Notes: generated by a model from the letters alone, not told the origin. A stretch of 64,000 nucleotides of DNA from Actinoplanes sandaracinus (GCF_030009775.1 NZ_JASCTH010000023.1:39431-103430), one strand, 5' to 3'; shown: positions 1 through 9,513, counted from the first letter of the stretch. Numbers and translations: made by a program.

Positions 1-3000
1 CCCGTGCGGGGGCCCGGCGTGGGCGCCGGCGACCCCGACCCGGTGGCCCTGCGCCGGGCTTTCACCGCGGTCTGCGACCGGCACGAAGCGTTGCGGAGCA
101 CCTTTCCGGTGGTGGACGACGAGCCGGTGCAGCGGGTGCACGAGCACCTACCGATCGGCTTCGTCGAGCACGACGGCGCCGCCTGGGACGACGACCGGGT
201 GCGCGCGGCGCTGCACGAGGCCGCCTACGCCCCCTTCGACCTCGCCGAGGGTCCGCTGGTCCGGCTCACCCTGGTACGCCGCGCGGGCGGTGGCCCGGAC
301 CACCTGGTGATCGCCCTGCACCACCTGATCACCGACCTGTGGTCGATGGAGCTGCTGCTGCACGAGCTGGACGAGAGTTACCGCGCCGAGCGGGCCGGCC
401 GACCCGGGCCCCGGACGCCGGCACCGATCGGCTTCTCCACCGCAGCCCGATGGCAGGCCGATCGGCTGGCCGGGGAGCACGGGCAGCGACTGCGCGACTT
501 CTGGGCCGGCGAACTGGCCGGCGCTCCGACCGACCTCGACCTGCCCACCGATCGTCCGCGCCCGGCGGAGCAGCGGTTCCGCGGCGGCACCCACCGGTTC
601 CGGCTCGACCGCGAGGTCGCCGAACGCCTCACCGGGCTCGCCCGCCGGGACGGCACGACCCTGTTCACCGTGCTGCTGACGGCGTACCAGGTGCTGCTCT
701 CGCGATACACCGGGCACCGCGACGTGGTGGTCGGATCCCCGGTGCACGGCCGGAGCCGGGCCGACTTCGCCGACGCGGTCGGATGCTTCATGAACACCGC
801 CGTGCTGCGCGGCACGATCGCGCCCGGCGAAAGCTTCCGGCAACTGTTGCGCCGCACCGCCCAGCGGTCGCGGACCGCGCTGCAGCACGCCGAGCTGCCG
901 CTGCCCCGGCTGGTCGAGATGCTCAAGGTGCCGCGCGACGCGAGCCGGCAACCCCTGGTCCAGGCGATGTTCGGCCTGCACCGGTCCACCGGTGCCTACG
1001 GCACCGCGCTGGCGGCCTTCTCGGTCGGACACGGTCGCGGCGACGTCGCCCTGGGCGACCTGCGGCTGACGCCGGTGCCGCTGGACCCGCCGCACGTGCA
1101 GACCGATCTGATGTTGACCTTCGCGGAGAGCGAGGACGGCCTCGGCGGCCTGCTGCAGTACGACGCCGACCTGTTCACCGCGGAGACGGCGCAGCGGATG
1201 GCGACCCAGCTGCGCACCCTGCTGCTCGCGATCGCCGCCGATCCGGACCGGACCGTCGGTGCGCTGCCCCTGCTCACCGAGGCGGAGCGCGCGACGCAGT
1301 TGTACGCCCGCAACGACACCGCCCTCGCCTACGACCCCGCCGACTTCGTCTTCGCGCAGGTCGCCCGCCGGGCCGCGGCCCACCCGGACGCGCTGGCGGT
1401 GGCGGTCGACGCGGTCGCCCTGCCCACCGACGAGGCGGTGTCGGCGGACACCGTCCGCGCGGTGCCGACGCTGACCTACCGGCAGCTGGACGAGGCCGCC
1501 AACCGGCTCGCCCGGCGCCTGATCCGGCACGGCGTCGGCCCGGAGCGGATCGTCGCGGTGCACCTGCCGCGGTCGGCGGACCTGGCGGTCACGCTGCTCG
1601 CGGTGCACAAGGCCGGCGGCGCGTACCTGCCGATCGATCCGGACCTGCCGGCCGAGCGGATCGGTTACATGCTCGCCGACGCCGGCGTGTCGCTCGTCGT
1701 CGGCCACGCGGAGACCACCGCAGCGCTGCCGCTGCCGGCTGGCGTCGCCTCGCTCGAGCTGGACCGGTTGGACCTCAGCGGCGAGCCGGCCACCGCGCCG
1801 CCCGTGCGGCTGCACCCGGCCAACCTCGCCTACGTGCTCTACACCTCGGGCTCCACCGGGCGGCCGAAGGGCGTACAGATCCAGCACGGCTCGATGGTCA
1901 ACTTCCTGGCCGCGATGCGGCAGATGCTGGACCCGGCTCCGGGTGCGCGGCTGCTCGCGCTGACCACCTTCTCCTTCGACATCTCGGTGCTGGAGATCTT
2001 CCTGCCGCTGCTCACCGGGGGCACCACGCACATCGTGGCCGGCGCGCTGCGTGCCGACGGCGAACAACTACGGGTACGCCTGGACAGCGGCGCCTTCCGG
2101 TTCATGCAGGCCACCCCGGCGAGCTGGCAGATGATCTGCGACGCGGGCTGGCGCGGCACGCCCGGACTGACCGTGCTCAGCGGCGGCGAGGCGTTGTCGC
2201 CCGGGCTGGCCGAGCGGTTGTCCGGCCTCGGTGACCGGCTGTGGAACCTCTACGGTCCGACCGAGACGACCGTGTGGTCCTCGGCCGAGCCGGTCAGCGG
2301 ACCCGTGACCGGGACCGTCCCGCTCGGCCGTCCGGTGGCGAACAACCAGATCTATGTTCTGGACGCATCGGGTGAGCCGGTGCCGCCGGGCGTGCCGGGG
2401 GAGATCTACATCGGTGGGGACGGCGGTGCCCGCGGTTACCGGGGACGGCCGGACATCACCGCGGAACGGTTCGTGCCGGATCCGTACGCGAGCCGTCCCG
2501 GCGCCCGGATGTACCGGACCGGCGACCTGGCCCGATCGTGGCCGGACGGCCGGCTGGAATACCTGGGTCGCACCGACCACCAGGTCAAGTTCAAGGGGCA
2601 CCGGATCGAGCTCGGCGAGATCGAGGTGGCGCTGAGCCGACAACCGGCGGTCCGCGCCGCGGTGCTGCGGCTGAGCACGGTCGGTGGGCTGCCCGCGCTG
2701 GTGGCGTACCTGCAACCCCGGCATCGGGTGGACACCGCCGCGTTCGACCGGCACGAGGCCAACCGGCAGTTGCGTGCGGCATTGCGCGAGCAACTGCCCG
2801 GATACATGGTGCCGACGCACTTCGTCTGGCTGGACGACTTCCCGCTCAACGCCAGCGGGAAGATCGACCGGGCCGCGCTCCCCGCCCCGGAGCACGTCGG
2901 CGGCCGGCGCGAGGAACCCGTCGGCGAGGTCGAGCAGGCGCTCGCCGGGATCGTCGCCGACCTGCTCGGCGGTGCCGCGGTGGGCCGTCGGGACAACCTG

Positions 3001-3285
3001 TTCGATCTGGGTGCCCATTCGCTGATGCTGTCGCGGCTGGTGACCCGGGTCGACGAGAGCCTCGGGATCCGGCTCCCGCTGCACCGACTCTTCGATGCGC
3101 CTACCGTCCAGCAGCTCGCCGTCCTGGTCGACGCTTCGCGCGTCGACGGGTCCGAGCGCACCGCCGCACCCGAGATCACCAGGGTGGACCGGGGGGACTA
3201 CGCCGGCACCCACCTTCCGCAGCCCAGTGCCGCGCTGCGCAAGTTCCAGGCCGTGCGCCGGCTCCGCGCGCGCTCCGGCGAGTGA
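1..3285 (+). CDS. Nonribosomal peptide synthetase, C-A-PCP module (5' end outside window)
   Basis: Adds one amino acid to a thioester-bound peptide. The frame is open to base 1, so the gene starts upstream; the first ~45 residues of the condensation domain are missing. Domains (residues counted from base 4): condensation 1-425 with HHLITD near residue 106; adenylation 440-960 with YTSGSTGRPKG near 613, YGPTE and NASGKIDR; carrier domain 970-1045 with LGAHSL carrying the phosphopantetheine serine. Reading the ten pocket positions against PheA gives DILQLGLVWK, one residue from the glycine code DILQLGLIWK as I remember it, so glycine is predicted. There is no thioesterase or epimerase; after the carrier comes a ~50-residue tail. 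The next NRPS gene follows within 20 bases, so both act on one assembly line. Product unknown. Confidence 0.95.
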   Translation, partial: PVRGPGVGAGDPDPVALRRAFTAVCDRHEALRSTFPVVDDEPVQRVHEHLPIGFVEHDGAAWDDDRVRAALHEAAYAPFDLAEGPLVRLTLVRRAGGGPDHLVIALHHLITDLWSMELLLHELDESYRAERAGRPGPRTPAPIGFSTAARWQADRLAGEHGQRLRDFWAGELAGAPTDLDLPTDRPRPAEQRFRGGTHRFRLDREVAERLTGLARRDGTTLFTVLLTAYQVLLSRYTGHRDVVVGSPVHGRSRADFADAVGCFMNTAVLRGTIAPGESFRQLLRRTAQRSRTALQHAELPLPRLVEMLKVPRDASRQPLVQAMFGLHRSTGAYGTALAAFSVGHGRGDVALGDLRLTPVPLDPPHVQTDLMLTFAESEDGLGGLLQYDADLFTAETAQRMATQLRTLLLAIAADPDRTVGALPLLTEAERATQLYARNDTALAYDPADFVFAQVARRAAAHPDALAVAVDAVALPTDEAVSADTVRAVPTLTYRQLDEAANRLARRLIRHGVGPERIVAVHLPRSADLAVTLLAVHKAGGAYLPIDPDLPAERIGYMLADAGVSLVVGHAETTAALPLPAGVASLELDRLDLSGEPATAPPVRLHPANLAYVLYTSGSTGRPKGVQIQHGSMVNFLAAMRQMLDPAPGARLLALTTFSFDISVLEIFLPLLTGGTTHIVAGALRADGEQLRVRLDSGAFRFMQATPASWQMICDAGWRGTPGLTVLSGGEALSPGLAERLSGLGDRLWNLYGPTETTVWSSAEPVSGPVTGTVPLGRPVANNQIYVLDASGEPVPPGVPGEIYIGGDGGARGYRGRPDITAERFVPDPYASRPGARMYRTGDLARSWPDGRLEYLGRTDHQVKFKGHRIELGEIEVALSRQPAVRAAVLRLSTVGGLPALVAYLQPRHRVDTAAFDRHEANRQLRAALREQLPGYMVPTHFVWLDDFPLNASGKIDRAALPAPEHVGGRREEPVGEVEQALAGIVADLLGGAAVGRRDNLFDLGAHSLMLSRLVTRVDESLGIRLPLHRLFDAPTVQQLAVLVDASRVDGSERTAAPEITRVDRGDYAGTHLPQPSAALRKFQAVRRLRARSGE

Positions 3286-3302
3286 CCGAAGTGGAGAATC
3301 TG

Positions 3303-6300
3303 ATGAACGAGCCTCTCGTGGCCCCGGCCGAACCGGCGACCTTCCCGGCGGCGCCCGCCCAACAGCGCCTGATGCTGATCGAGCAGATGTTCCCCGGCAC
3401 GGCCGCCTACCACGTCCCGATGGCCGTCCGCCTGCGCGGCGACCTCGACGTGGACGCGCTGGCAGCGGCGGTGCAGGAGATCGCCCGGCGGCAGGAGGCA
3501 CTGCGGACCGTCTTCGCCACCACCGAGGGCGTCGCCGTCCAGGTCGTGCTCCCGGAACCCGACCTGAGCGTCGAGGTGCACGACCTGCGGGGCACCGCCG
3601 CCGCCACCGACGAGCGGCAGCTGGTAACGCTGCTCGGCGAGCGGGCCCGGGAGCCCTTCGACCTCGGCCGCCGGCTGGTCCGGATCGCGGTGTACCGCCT
3701 CGCCGCCGACGAGCACGTGCTCGCGGTCACCATGCACCATCTGATCTCGGACATGTGGTCGTGCGGCATCTTCCTGCGCGAACTCGGCGCGGCCTATCCG
3801 GCCGTGCGGGCCGGTGCCCGCTCGCCGCTGCCGGAGCCGCCGGTGCAGTACGTCGACTACGCCGTCTGGCAGCGTCAGAACACCGATCCGGAGCGAGATC
3901 GACAGCTCGTCGAGTTCTGGCGGTCGACGCTGGACGGTGCGCCGACACTCGTGGAGCTGCCGGCCGACCACACGCGCCCGACGGTGCAGACGTTCCGGGG
4001 CGACATGCATCCGGTGCGGCTCTCCCCGGAGGTGTCGCGGCGGATCACCGAGGTCAGCCGAGCCCTCGGCGCGACGCCGTTCATGACGGTGCTGGCCGCC
4101 TTCCAGGCCGCCGTCGGCCGCTGGGTGGGCAGCCGCGACGTGGTGGTGAGCACCGGTGTGGCGACGCGGACAGCGCAGGTGGAGGCGCTGATCGGCTGCT
4201 TTATCAACATCGTGTTGTTCCGCACCTCGCTGGCCGGGGACCCGAGTTTCGCCGAGTTGGTGGGCCGGGTGCGGCGGGTCGTCCTGGACGGCTTCGAACA
4301 CCAGGATCTGCCGTTCGAGCGCCTGGTCGAGGAGATGGCACCGCAGCGCGACCTCAGCCACCAGCCGCTGACTCAGATCATGTTCGTGATGCAGAACGCG
4401 CCGATGCCGGTGCCCACGATCGGGGATCTGGTCGTCTCGTCGGTGCACGTTCCCCGGCACGCCACCCAGGTCGACTTCGATCTGCAGCTGTGGGACGCCG
4501 GCGACCACTTCGAGGGCTTCATCGAATACAGCAGCGACCTCTTCGCCCCCGCCACGATCGCCCGGATGTGGGACGAATTTCTCGCCCTGCTGGACGCCGT
4601 CACCGCCGCGCCGGACACGCGGCTGTCCGCGTTGCCGCTGCTCACCTCGGCGGAGCTGGAGACGACAGTGTCCGGCTGGAACGCCACGGCTGCCGACTTC
4701 CCGCAGCGGTGCCTGCACGAGTTAATCGAGGAGCAGGCGGCGCGGACCCCGGAGCAGCCGGCCGTGCTGTGGCCGGGCGGCCGGCTCACTTACCGTGAGC
4801 TCGACGATCGGGCCGAGCTGGTCGCCCGGGTGCTCCGGGCCCGGGGCGTCGGCCCGGAGACCCTGGTGGGCTCCGCGCTCGGCCCCGGCCCGCAGCGGCT
4901 GGTCGCCTTCCTCGGCATCCTCAAGGCGTCCGCCGGGCACCTTCCGCTCGACCCGGACTACCCGGCCGGCCGGCTCACCTTCATGATCGAGGACGCCGCG
5001 CCGTCGGTGCTGCTCACTTCCGAGGACTTCGCCGGTCGGCTGGCCGAGGTCGCGGCCGGCGTGCCGGTGCTGCGGCTGGAGGACCTCCGCGACCCGGGGC
5101 CGGTCGAGCCGGCGCCGGTAGACCCGGACAACCTGGCCTACGTCATCTACACCTCCGGATCGACCGGCCGCCCGAAGGGCATCGCCGTGCCGCATCGAGG
5201 GGTGGTGAACAACATCGTCGACCTGAACCGGATGGGCGAGTGCGGCCCGGGCGACCGCCTGCTGGCGCTCTCGTCGGCCAGCTTCGACATGTCGGTCTAC
5301 GACATGCTCGGTCTGCTCATGGTCGGCGGCACCGTGGTGCTGCCCGACCCGGTGACGGCGAAGGACCCGAACCACTGGCTGGACCTGGTGCGCGAGCACC
5401 GGATCACCGTCTGGAACTCGGCGCCGGCCCTGCTGGAGTCCCTGGTGGCGGCGGCCGGTCCGGGCAGCACCGCGCTGGCCTCGCTGCGCCTGGCGTTCCT
5501 CGGCGGTGACTGGGTCGCGGTGAGCCTGCCGGAGCGGGCCCGTCGGCTCGCGCCGGGGCTGCGCATGGTGGTCATGGGCGGTGCCACGGAGGCGTCCATC
5601 CACTCGACCGTGCACGAGGTGCACGACGTCGACCCGACCTGGACCAGCATCCCGTACGGGCGGGCCATGGCGAATCAGCAGGTGCTGATCCTCGACCAGG
5701 ACGGCCAGCCGGCGCCGGTCGGCGTGGCCGGTGAGCTGCACCTCGGCGGCGTCGGTGTCAGCCGCGGTTACCTGCGCCGGCCGGGGCTGACCGCGGAACG
5801 GTTCGTGCCGCACCCGTACGCCGGCCGCTTCCCCGACGTCCCCGCCGGGGCCCGGATCTACCGCACCGGCGACCTGGCCAGGTATCGGCTCGACGGCGAG
5901 GTGGAACTGCTGGGCCGGCTGGATCACCTCACCAAGATCCGTGGCTTCCGGATCGAGCCCGGCGAGGTCACCAGCGCGCTGCTGACCCATCCGGCGATCG
6001 ACGAGGGCGTGGTGGTGTGCCGGACCGACACCGGCGAGGCCCGGCTGGTCGCCTACGTCGTGCCCGTGGACGGTGCCGCACCGACCGTGGGTGAGCTGCA
6101 GGATCACCTGAAGGGGACGTTACCGGACTACATGGTCCCCGCCGCCTTCGTGACCCTCGACCGGTTGCCGCTCTCCCCGAACGGCAAGATTGACCGTGCC
6201 GCGCTTCCCGCGGTCGGCACCGACCGGCCGATGCTGGCGGCCTCCTATGCGGAGCCGACGTCGCCGGTCGAGCGAATCCTGGCCGAGCTGTGGAGCGCCG

Positions 6301-6608
6301 TCCTGGGCATCGACCGGATCGGCACCCGCGACGACTTCTTCCAGCTCGGCGGCTATTCGCTGGCGGTCACCCGGCTGGTCGCCCTGATCACCGAGACCTT
6401 CACCGTCGCGGTGCCGATCCGCGACGCCTTCACCGCGACGACGGTCGCCGAGCAGGCCGCCCTGCTCGAGCGCCTCGGCTCCGAGCAGGGCGTGCAGGTG
6501 AGCGCCCTGGCCGAGATGGCGCTGGAGATCGAACAACTCAGCGAGGAAGAGGTCGCCGCTCTGCTCGCCGACGAACAGGAGGGTCCGGCATGGACGTCCG
6601 CACACTGA
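3303..6608 (+). CDS. Nonribosomal peptide synthetase, C-A-PCP module with unusual pocket
   Basis: Second complete module (1101 aa). ATG 3303 is chosen for GGAGA six bases upstream; an in-frame GTG at 3282 overlapping the previous stop (GTGA) is the alternative. Condensation domain 15-450 with MHHLISD near residue 145, so an ordinary condensation rather than a heterocyclization domain. Adenylation domain 465-980: its WNSAP and GGATEAS segments resemble the cysteine/serine clade of siderophore synthetases, but the pocket reads about DMYNFGMIHK, matching no common code I recall. Carrier domain has LGGYSL near 1016. The C-terminus is a short acidic helix (EIEQLSEEEVAALL) that could dock to a later synthetase. 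No release domain is seen. The next gene, an SHMT-like enzyme, overlaps it by 19 bases and may supply the monomer. Confidence 0.95.
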   Translation: MNEPLVAPAEPATFPAAPAQQRLMLIEQMFPGTAAYHVPMAVRLRGDLDVDALAAAVQEIARRQEALRTVFATTEGVAVQVVLPEPDLSVEVHDLRGTAAATDERQLVTLLGERAREPFDLGRRLVRIAVYRLAADEHVLAVTMHHLISDMWSCGIFLRELGAAYPAVRAGARSPLPEPPVQYVDYAVWQRQNTDPERDRQLVEFWRSTLDGAPTLVELPADHTRPTVQTFRGDMHPVRLSPEVSRRITEVSRALGATPFMTVLAAFQAAVGRWVGSRDVVVSTGVATRTAQVEALIGCFINIVLFRTSLAGDPSFAELVGRVRRVVLDGFEHQDLPFERLVEEMAPQRDLSHQPLTQIMFVMQNAPMPVPTIGDLVVSSVHVPRHATQVDFDLQLWDAGDHFEGFIEYSSDLFAPATIARMWDEFLALLDAVTAAPDTRLSALPLLTSAELETTVSGWNATAADFPQRCLHELIEEQAARTPEQPAVLWPGGRLTYRELDDRAELVARVLRARGVGPETLVGSALGPGPQRLVAFLGILKASAGHLPLDPDYPAGRLTFMIEDAAPSVLLTSEDFAGRLAEVAAGVPVLRLEDLRDPGPVEPAPVDPDNLAYVIYTSGSTGRPKGIAVPHRGVVNNIVDLNRMGECGPGDRLLALSSASFDMSVYDMLGLLMVGGTVVLPDPVTAKDPNHWLDLVREHRITVWNSAPALLESLVAAAGPGSTALASLRLAFLGGDWVAVSLPERARRLAPGLRMVVMGGATEASIHSTVHEVHDVDPTWTSIPYGRAMANQQVLILDQDGQPAPVGVAGELHLGGVGVSRGYLRRPGLTAERFVPHPYAGRFPDVPAGARIYRTGDLARYRLDGEVELLGRLDHLTKIRGFRIEPGEVTSALLTHPAIDEGVVVCRTDTGEARLVAYVVPVDGAAPTVGELQDHLKGTLPDYMVPAAFVTLDRLPLSPNGKIDRAALPAVGTDRPMLAASYAEPTSPVERILAELWSAVLGIDRIGTRDDFFQLGGYSLAVTRLVALITETFTVAVPIRDAFTATTVAEQAALLERLGSEQGVQVSALAEMALEIEQLSEEEVAALLADEQEGPAWTSAH

Positions 6609-7945
6609 CCGTCGAGGACCCGGTCGCCCGGCACGCGCGGGACGGTGTCGCCCGGCTGCGCAAGCAGGACCCGGAGCTGCACCGGCTGCTGGCCCGCGAG
6701 CAGAACCGGCAGCACGAGACCTTGGCGATGATCGCCTCGGCCAGCGCGGCCGACGCGTCCGTGTTGGCCTGCGAGGGAACCACCACGAACAACGTCACCA
6801 CCGAGGGCTATCCGGGCCGGCGCTACCACGCCGGCTGTGCGGTGGTCGACGAGATCGAACGCATGGCGATCGAGCGCGCCAAGGCGGCGTTCGGCGCCCG
6901 CTACGCCAACGTGCAGCCACACTCCGGCAGCACCGCCAACCAGCTGGTGATGGCGGCCCTGCTGAAGCCCGGCGACACGATCCTGGGCATGGAGCTCAGC
7001 GCGGGCGGGCACCTGACGCACGGCTCGGCCGCCAACTTCTCCGGGCGCTACTTCCGGTCGGTCTCCTACGGCCTGGGCGCCGACGGTCTGATCGACTACG
7101 CCGAGGTGTCCCGGTTGGCCCGGCAGCACCGTCCGCGAATGATCATCTGTGGAGCGAGCGCCTATCCGCGCCGGATCGACTTCGCGCGGTTCCGTCGGAT
7201 CGCCGACGAGGTGGGTGCCTACCTGCTGGCCGACATCTCGCACATCGCCGGCCTGGTGGCCGCGGGCCTGCACCCCAGCCCGATCGACGCCGCGCACTTC
7301 ACCACCACCAGCACCTACAAGCAGCTCTACGGACCGCGTGGCGGGCTGGTGCTGATGGGGCGTGACGCCGACGCCCCGGCGCCGGACGGCCGACGGACCC
7401 TCTCGGCGCTGGTTCAGCACGCCGTCTTCCCGTACTTCCAGGGCACGCCGCGGCTGAACGGGATCGCGGCGAAGGCTCGGGCACTGGGGATCGTGGCGAC
7501 GCCCGAGTTCCGTACGCTGGCCACCCGGATCGTGCGGACCGCCGGCACGCTCGCCGCCGAGCTGGCGAGCCGAGGGTGGCCGATTCTCACCGGTGGTACC
7601 GACAACCACATGGTGCTCGCGGACGTCGGCGCTCGCGGTCTGACCGGCGCGGTCGCCGAGCGCGCCCTGGAGTCCTGCGGGATCATCGTCAACCGCAATC
7701 GGATCCCGGGTGACGGCAAGCCGGCCCAGGTCGGCGGCGGCGTACGGTTCGGGACCAACCTGTTGGCCCTGCGCGGCATGGACGAGTCGGCCATCGTCGA
7801 GTGCGCCGCGCTGGTGGACCGGGTGTGGACGTCGCTGGTGGTGGTGGACGACGTCGAATTCGTGCTGGACGACGCGGTCCGCAGCGAGGTCCGGGCGGCG
7901 GTCGCCGACCTGTGCCGACGCTATCCGCTACCGGACGCGGCCTGA
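6590..7945 (+). CDS. Serine hydroxymethyltransferase-like PLP enzyme of the NRPS operon
   Basis: Fold-type I PLP enzyme of the GlyA family (451 aa, slightly longer than housekeeping SHMT). ATG 6590 has AGGAGGG six bases upstream and lies inside the end of the NRPS gene, so the two are coupled. Family motifs: TEGYPGRRYH near residue 73, HSGSTANQ near 108, and the PLP lysine in TSTYKQLYGPRGG near 244, where housekeeping enzymes normally read TTTHKTLRGPRGG. SHMTs move a one-carbon unit from methylene-tetrahydrofolate to the alpha carbon of glycine. Known biosynthetic homologues act on other amino acids; the fmo (JBIR-34) cluster enzyme makes alpha-methylserine. Its place after a module with an unfamiliar code suggests it makes that module's substrate; this is inference. 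A standard glyA is expected elsewhere in the genome. Confidence 0.9.
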   Translation: MDVRTLTVEDPVARHARDGVARLRKQDPELHRLLAREQNRQHETLAMIASASAADASVLACEGTTTNNVTTEGYPGRRYHAGCAVVDEIERMAIERAKAAFGARYANVQPHSGSTANQLVMAALLKPGDTILGMELSAGGHLTHGSAANFSGRYFRSVSYGLGADGLIDYAEVSRLARQHRPRMIICGASAYPRRIDFARFRRIADEVGAYLLADISHIAGLVAAGLHPSPIDAAHFTTTSTYKQLYGPRGGLVLMGRDADAPAPDGRRTLSALVQHAVFPYFQGTPRLNGIAAKARALGIVATPEFRTLATRIVRTAGTLAAELASRGWPILTGGTDNHMVLADVGARGLTGAVAERALESCGIIVNRNRIPGDGKPAQVGGGVRFGTNLLALRGMDESAIVECAALVDRVWTSLVVVDDVEFVLDDAVRSEVRAAVADLCRRYPLPDAA

Positions 7946-8258
7946 CCTTTCCGGCTTCGACGGCCGGTCGCTCGGTGGGATGTTCCTTCGCGCAGGGGAG
8001 CGTCCCGCCGGCGGCGGGATGGCGACAAAATGGCTGCGCGTCTCGCGTTCCGGTGCCGGCCTCGGCGGCCGGAAGCACCCGGGCAACGTGGCGCTTGTCA
8101 TGTTTTCCCATGGTGCGCATGGTGAGGAGCCGCGAGCTGTCGAAATGACAAGTTGGCCGGAGAGTTGGCGCCTCCGGTCGGCGTCGGTCCGGCTGACAAT
8201 CGTCGACCTGCCGGAGGAGATCGCGCTCATCCCGGCTGAGACGTTGCGCAGCCACCGG
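7946..8258. other. Intergenic region downstream of the NRPS operon
   Basis: About 310 bases after the SHMT-like stop. Several short frames are open on both strands but none has a ribosome binding site or recognisable protein; they look like chance GC-rich frames. It borders an IS630 scar and is probably decayed sequence. I saw no clear terminator. Confidence 0.4.
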
Positions 8259-8426
8259 CAGGACCGGTGTCCGCCAGCGTGGCCCCCAGGTCCGGGCCTT
8301 GGGCGGGCGCAGCGTCTGACCGGCCTCGTCCTCGACGATCAGCCAAGCCTGCCGCTGCGCCGCTACCGTTTCCCGCCGGCATATTTTGAATTCTTCCCGA
8401 AAAATCCCGATAACGCTGTTGGGTGG
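8259..8426 (-). pseudogene. IS630-family transposase remnant
   Basis: On the minus strand about 55 codons read like the central catalytic part of an IS630-type DDE transposase: an AWLIVEDEAGQ segment (usually W.FEDEAGQ in this family) followed by TLRPPKARTWGPR and TPVL. A stop precedes it at 8427-8429 and the family likeness fades below 8259 as the frame changes, so only a fragment is left. No terminal inverted repeats or TA duplication were recognised. It lies between the NRPS operon and a phosphopantetheinyl transferase pseudogene and marks this border as rearranged. The family call is from memory of conserved motifs. Confidence 0.6.
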
Positions 8427-8543
8427 TCAGGTTCGGCCACGTAACGCTCGCGATCTCAAGGAGGGACCCGCTTGTCCGGACGGGGCGAACAGAAGGTCAG
8501 CCGCGGGTGCCGGCGGTGACCGGGCGTCGATGCCGGCGGGCCG

Positions 8544-9043
8544 TCACACCAGTCGCGTCGCTGCGGTGAACTCCCGCACCCGGTGCGTACGGGGGTCGAG
8601 CACCGCGAGCGCGGCCTGGTGAGTCTCTTCGTCCCGCAGATGGGTGAGCCTCAGCAGCGGGACGGCGCCCGGCCGGTCGGCCCATCGGTGTACCGCCGGC
8701 GGTATACCGGGGCCCGCGAGTTCCAGGCGGTTCATGGGCAGCCGCAGGCCATCACCGGTGGCCTTGAGCACCGCCTCCTTGCCCACCCAGAATCGGGTGA
8801 GGACCCGCTGCGCGGCTTGCTCGGACAGCCCAGCGGGGCAGCGGCCGGATCGAGGTCCAGGTAACGGCCGAGCGCGGTTCGGACGATGGCGGTGCCGACC
8901 GTGAACCGGTCCCGGTCGATTGCCCGGCGAAACAGGTCCTGACGTCAACGTTCGGCTGTGCTGAGCAAGGCGGTGTGCTCCGGCCGCGCGTCGGCGGGCG
9001 TGCCCCACCACAGGTGAACTTCTCCGGCGCCCAGTTCCGGCAT
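8544..9043 (-). pseudogene. 4'-phosphopantetheinyl transferase (Sfp type), disrupted
   Basis: Would activate carrier domains by adding the phosphopantetheine arm. From ATG 9043 the frame reads MPELGAGEVHLWWGT and meets TGA at 8947-8945 (after LLSTAER). Beyond the stop, in the same frame, FRRAIDRDRF and LGRYLDLDPAAAPL are typical N-terminal PPTase sequence. Then the family match jumps to another frame, FWVGKEAVLKATGDGL, the C-terminal WxxKEA motif, running to the stop at 8544. The ~90 residues between, including the metal-binding GVDVE motif, are absent. The remnant is 500 bases against ~690 for a normal gene. One nonsense change plus a frame-changing deletion means it is dead. It starts 5 bases after the NUDIX stop, as a former operon partner. 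Confidence 0.85.
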
Positions 9044-9048
9044 GCCGG

Positions 9049-9513
9049 TCAGTGGCCGGTCCCGCTCTCCGGCAGATGTGCGGCGAGGAAATCGGCCTGG
9101 TCGGCAATGGTGTCGGACGGGATGTCGCGGAAGTAGCCCACCTCGTCCGCCTGAGCGCTTCCGCGGACCTCACCGGTGACCACGGTGGCGTCGAACGCGA
9201 TACCGATCGGCCAGCCGCGGTAACCGGCGGCGTGCATCTGCGGGTACTCGATGTATCCGAGGAGCGGGCCGACAGCGACCTCGACGTCCAGCTCCTGGCG
9301 CGCCACCCGGCGCACTGCGTCCTCCAGCGTCTCTCCGAACCGGACGGTGCCACCGGGCAGGTGCCATTGGCCGCGACAGGGCTCGATGTTGCGCAGGGTG
9401 AGGAGCACGCCTGCCGCGGTGCGGATCACCACCTCGACGTTCAACCGCGGCACGCGACCATAGATGTCATCGAACTCGGCCCTGGTCAGGGGTAATAGGT
9501 CCTCGTTCAACAT
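9049..9513 (-). CDS. NUDIX hydrolase, GDP-mannose mannosyl hydrolase-like
   Basis: 154-residue cytosolic hydrolase. The NUDIX box reads GGTVRFGETLEDAVRRVARQ followed by E: it keeps the first Gly and Glu but replaces the usual REXXEE by RVARQE. Loss of one catalytic glutamate is characteristic of the GDP-mannose mannosyl hydrolase (Gmm) subfamily, and the preceding CRGQWHLPGG fits. ATG 9513 (MLNEDLLPLTRAEF) is chosen because the family's N-terminus begins there; an upstream in-frame start at 9567 adds 18 unrelated residues. It probably hydrolyses a nucleoside-diphosphate sugar. Downstream lies the broken PPTase. Confidence 0.85.
   Translation of the reverse strand: MLNEDLLPLTRAEFDDIYGRVPRLNVEVVIRTAAGVLLTLRNIEPCRGQWHLPGGTVRFGETLEDAVRRVARQELDVEVAVGPLLGYIEYPQMHAAGYRGWPIGIAFDATVVTGEVRGSAQADEVGYFRDIPSDTIADQADFLAAHLPESGTGH

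Noticed and set aside
148..3501. Long minus-strand open frames opposite the NRPS gene
   Set aside because: Composition Arg/Gly/Pro-rich without family motifs; they are shadows of the GC-rich plus-strand NRPS genes.
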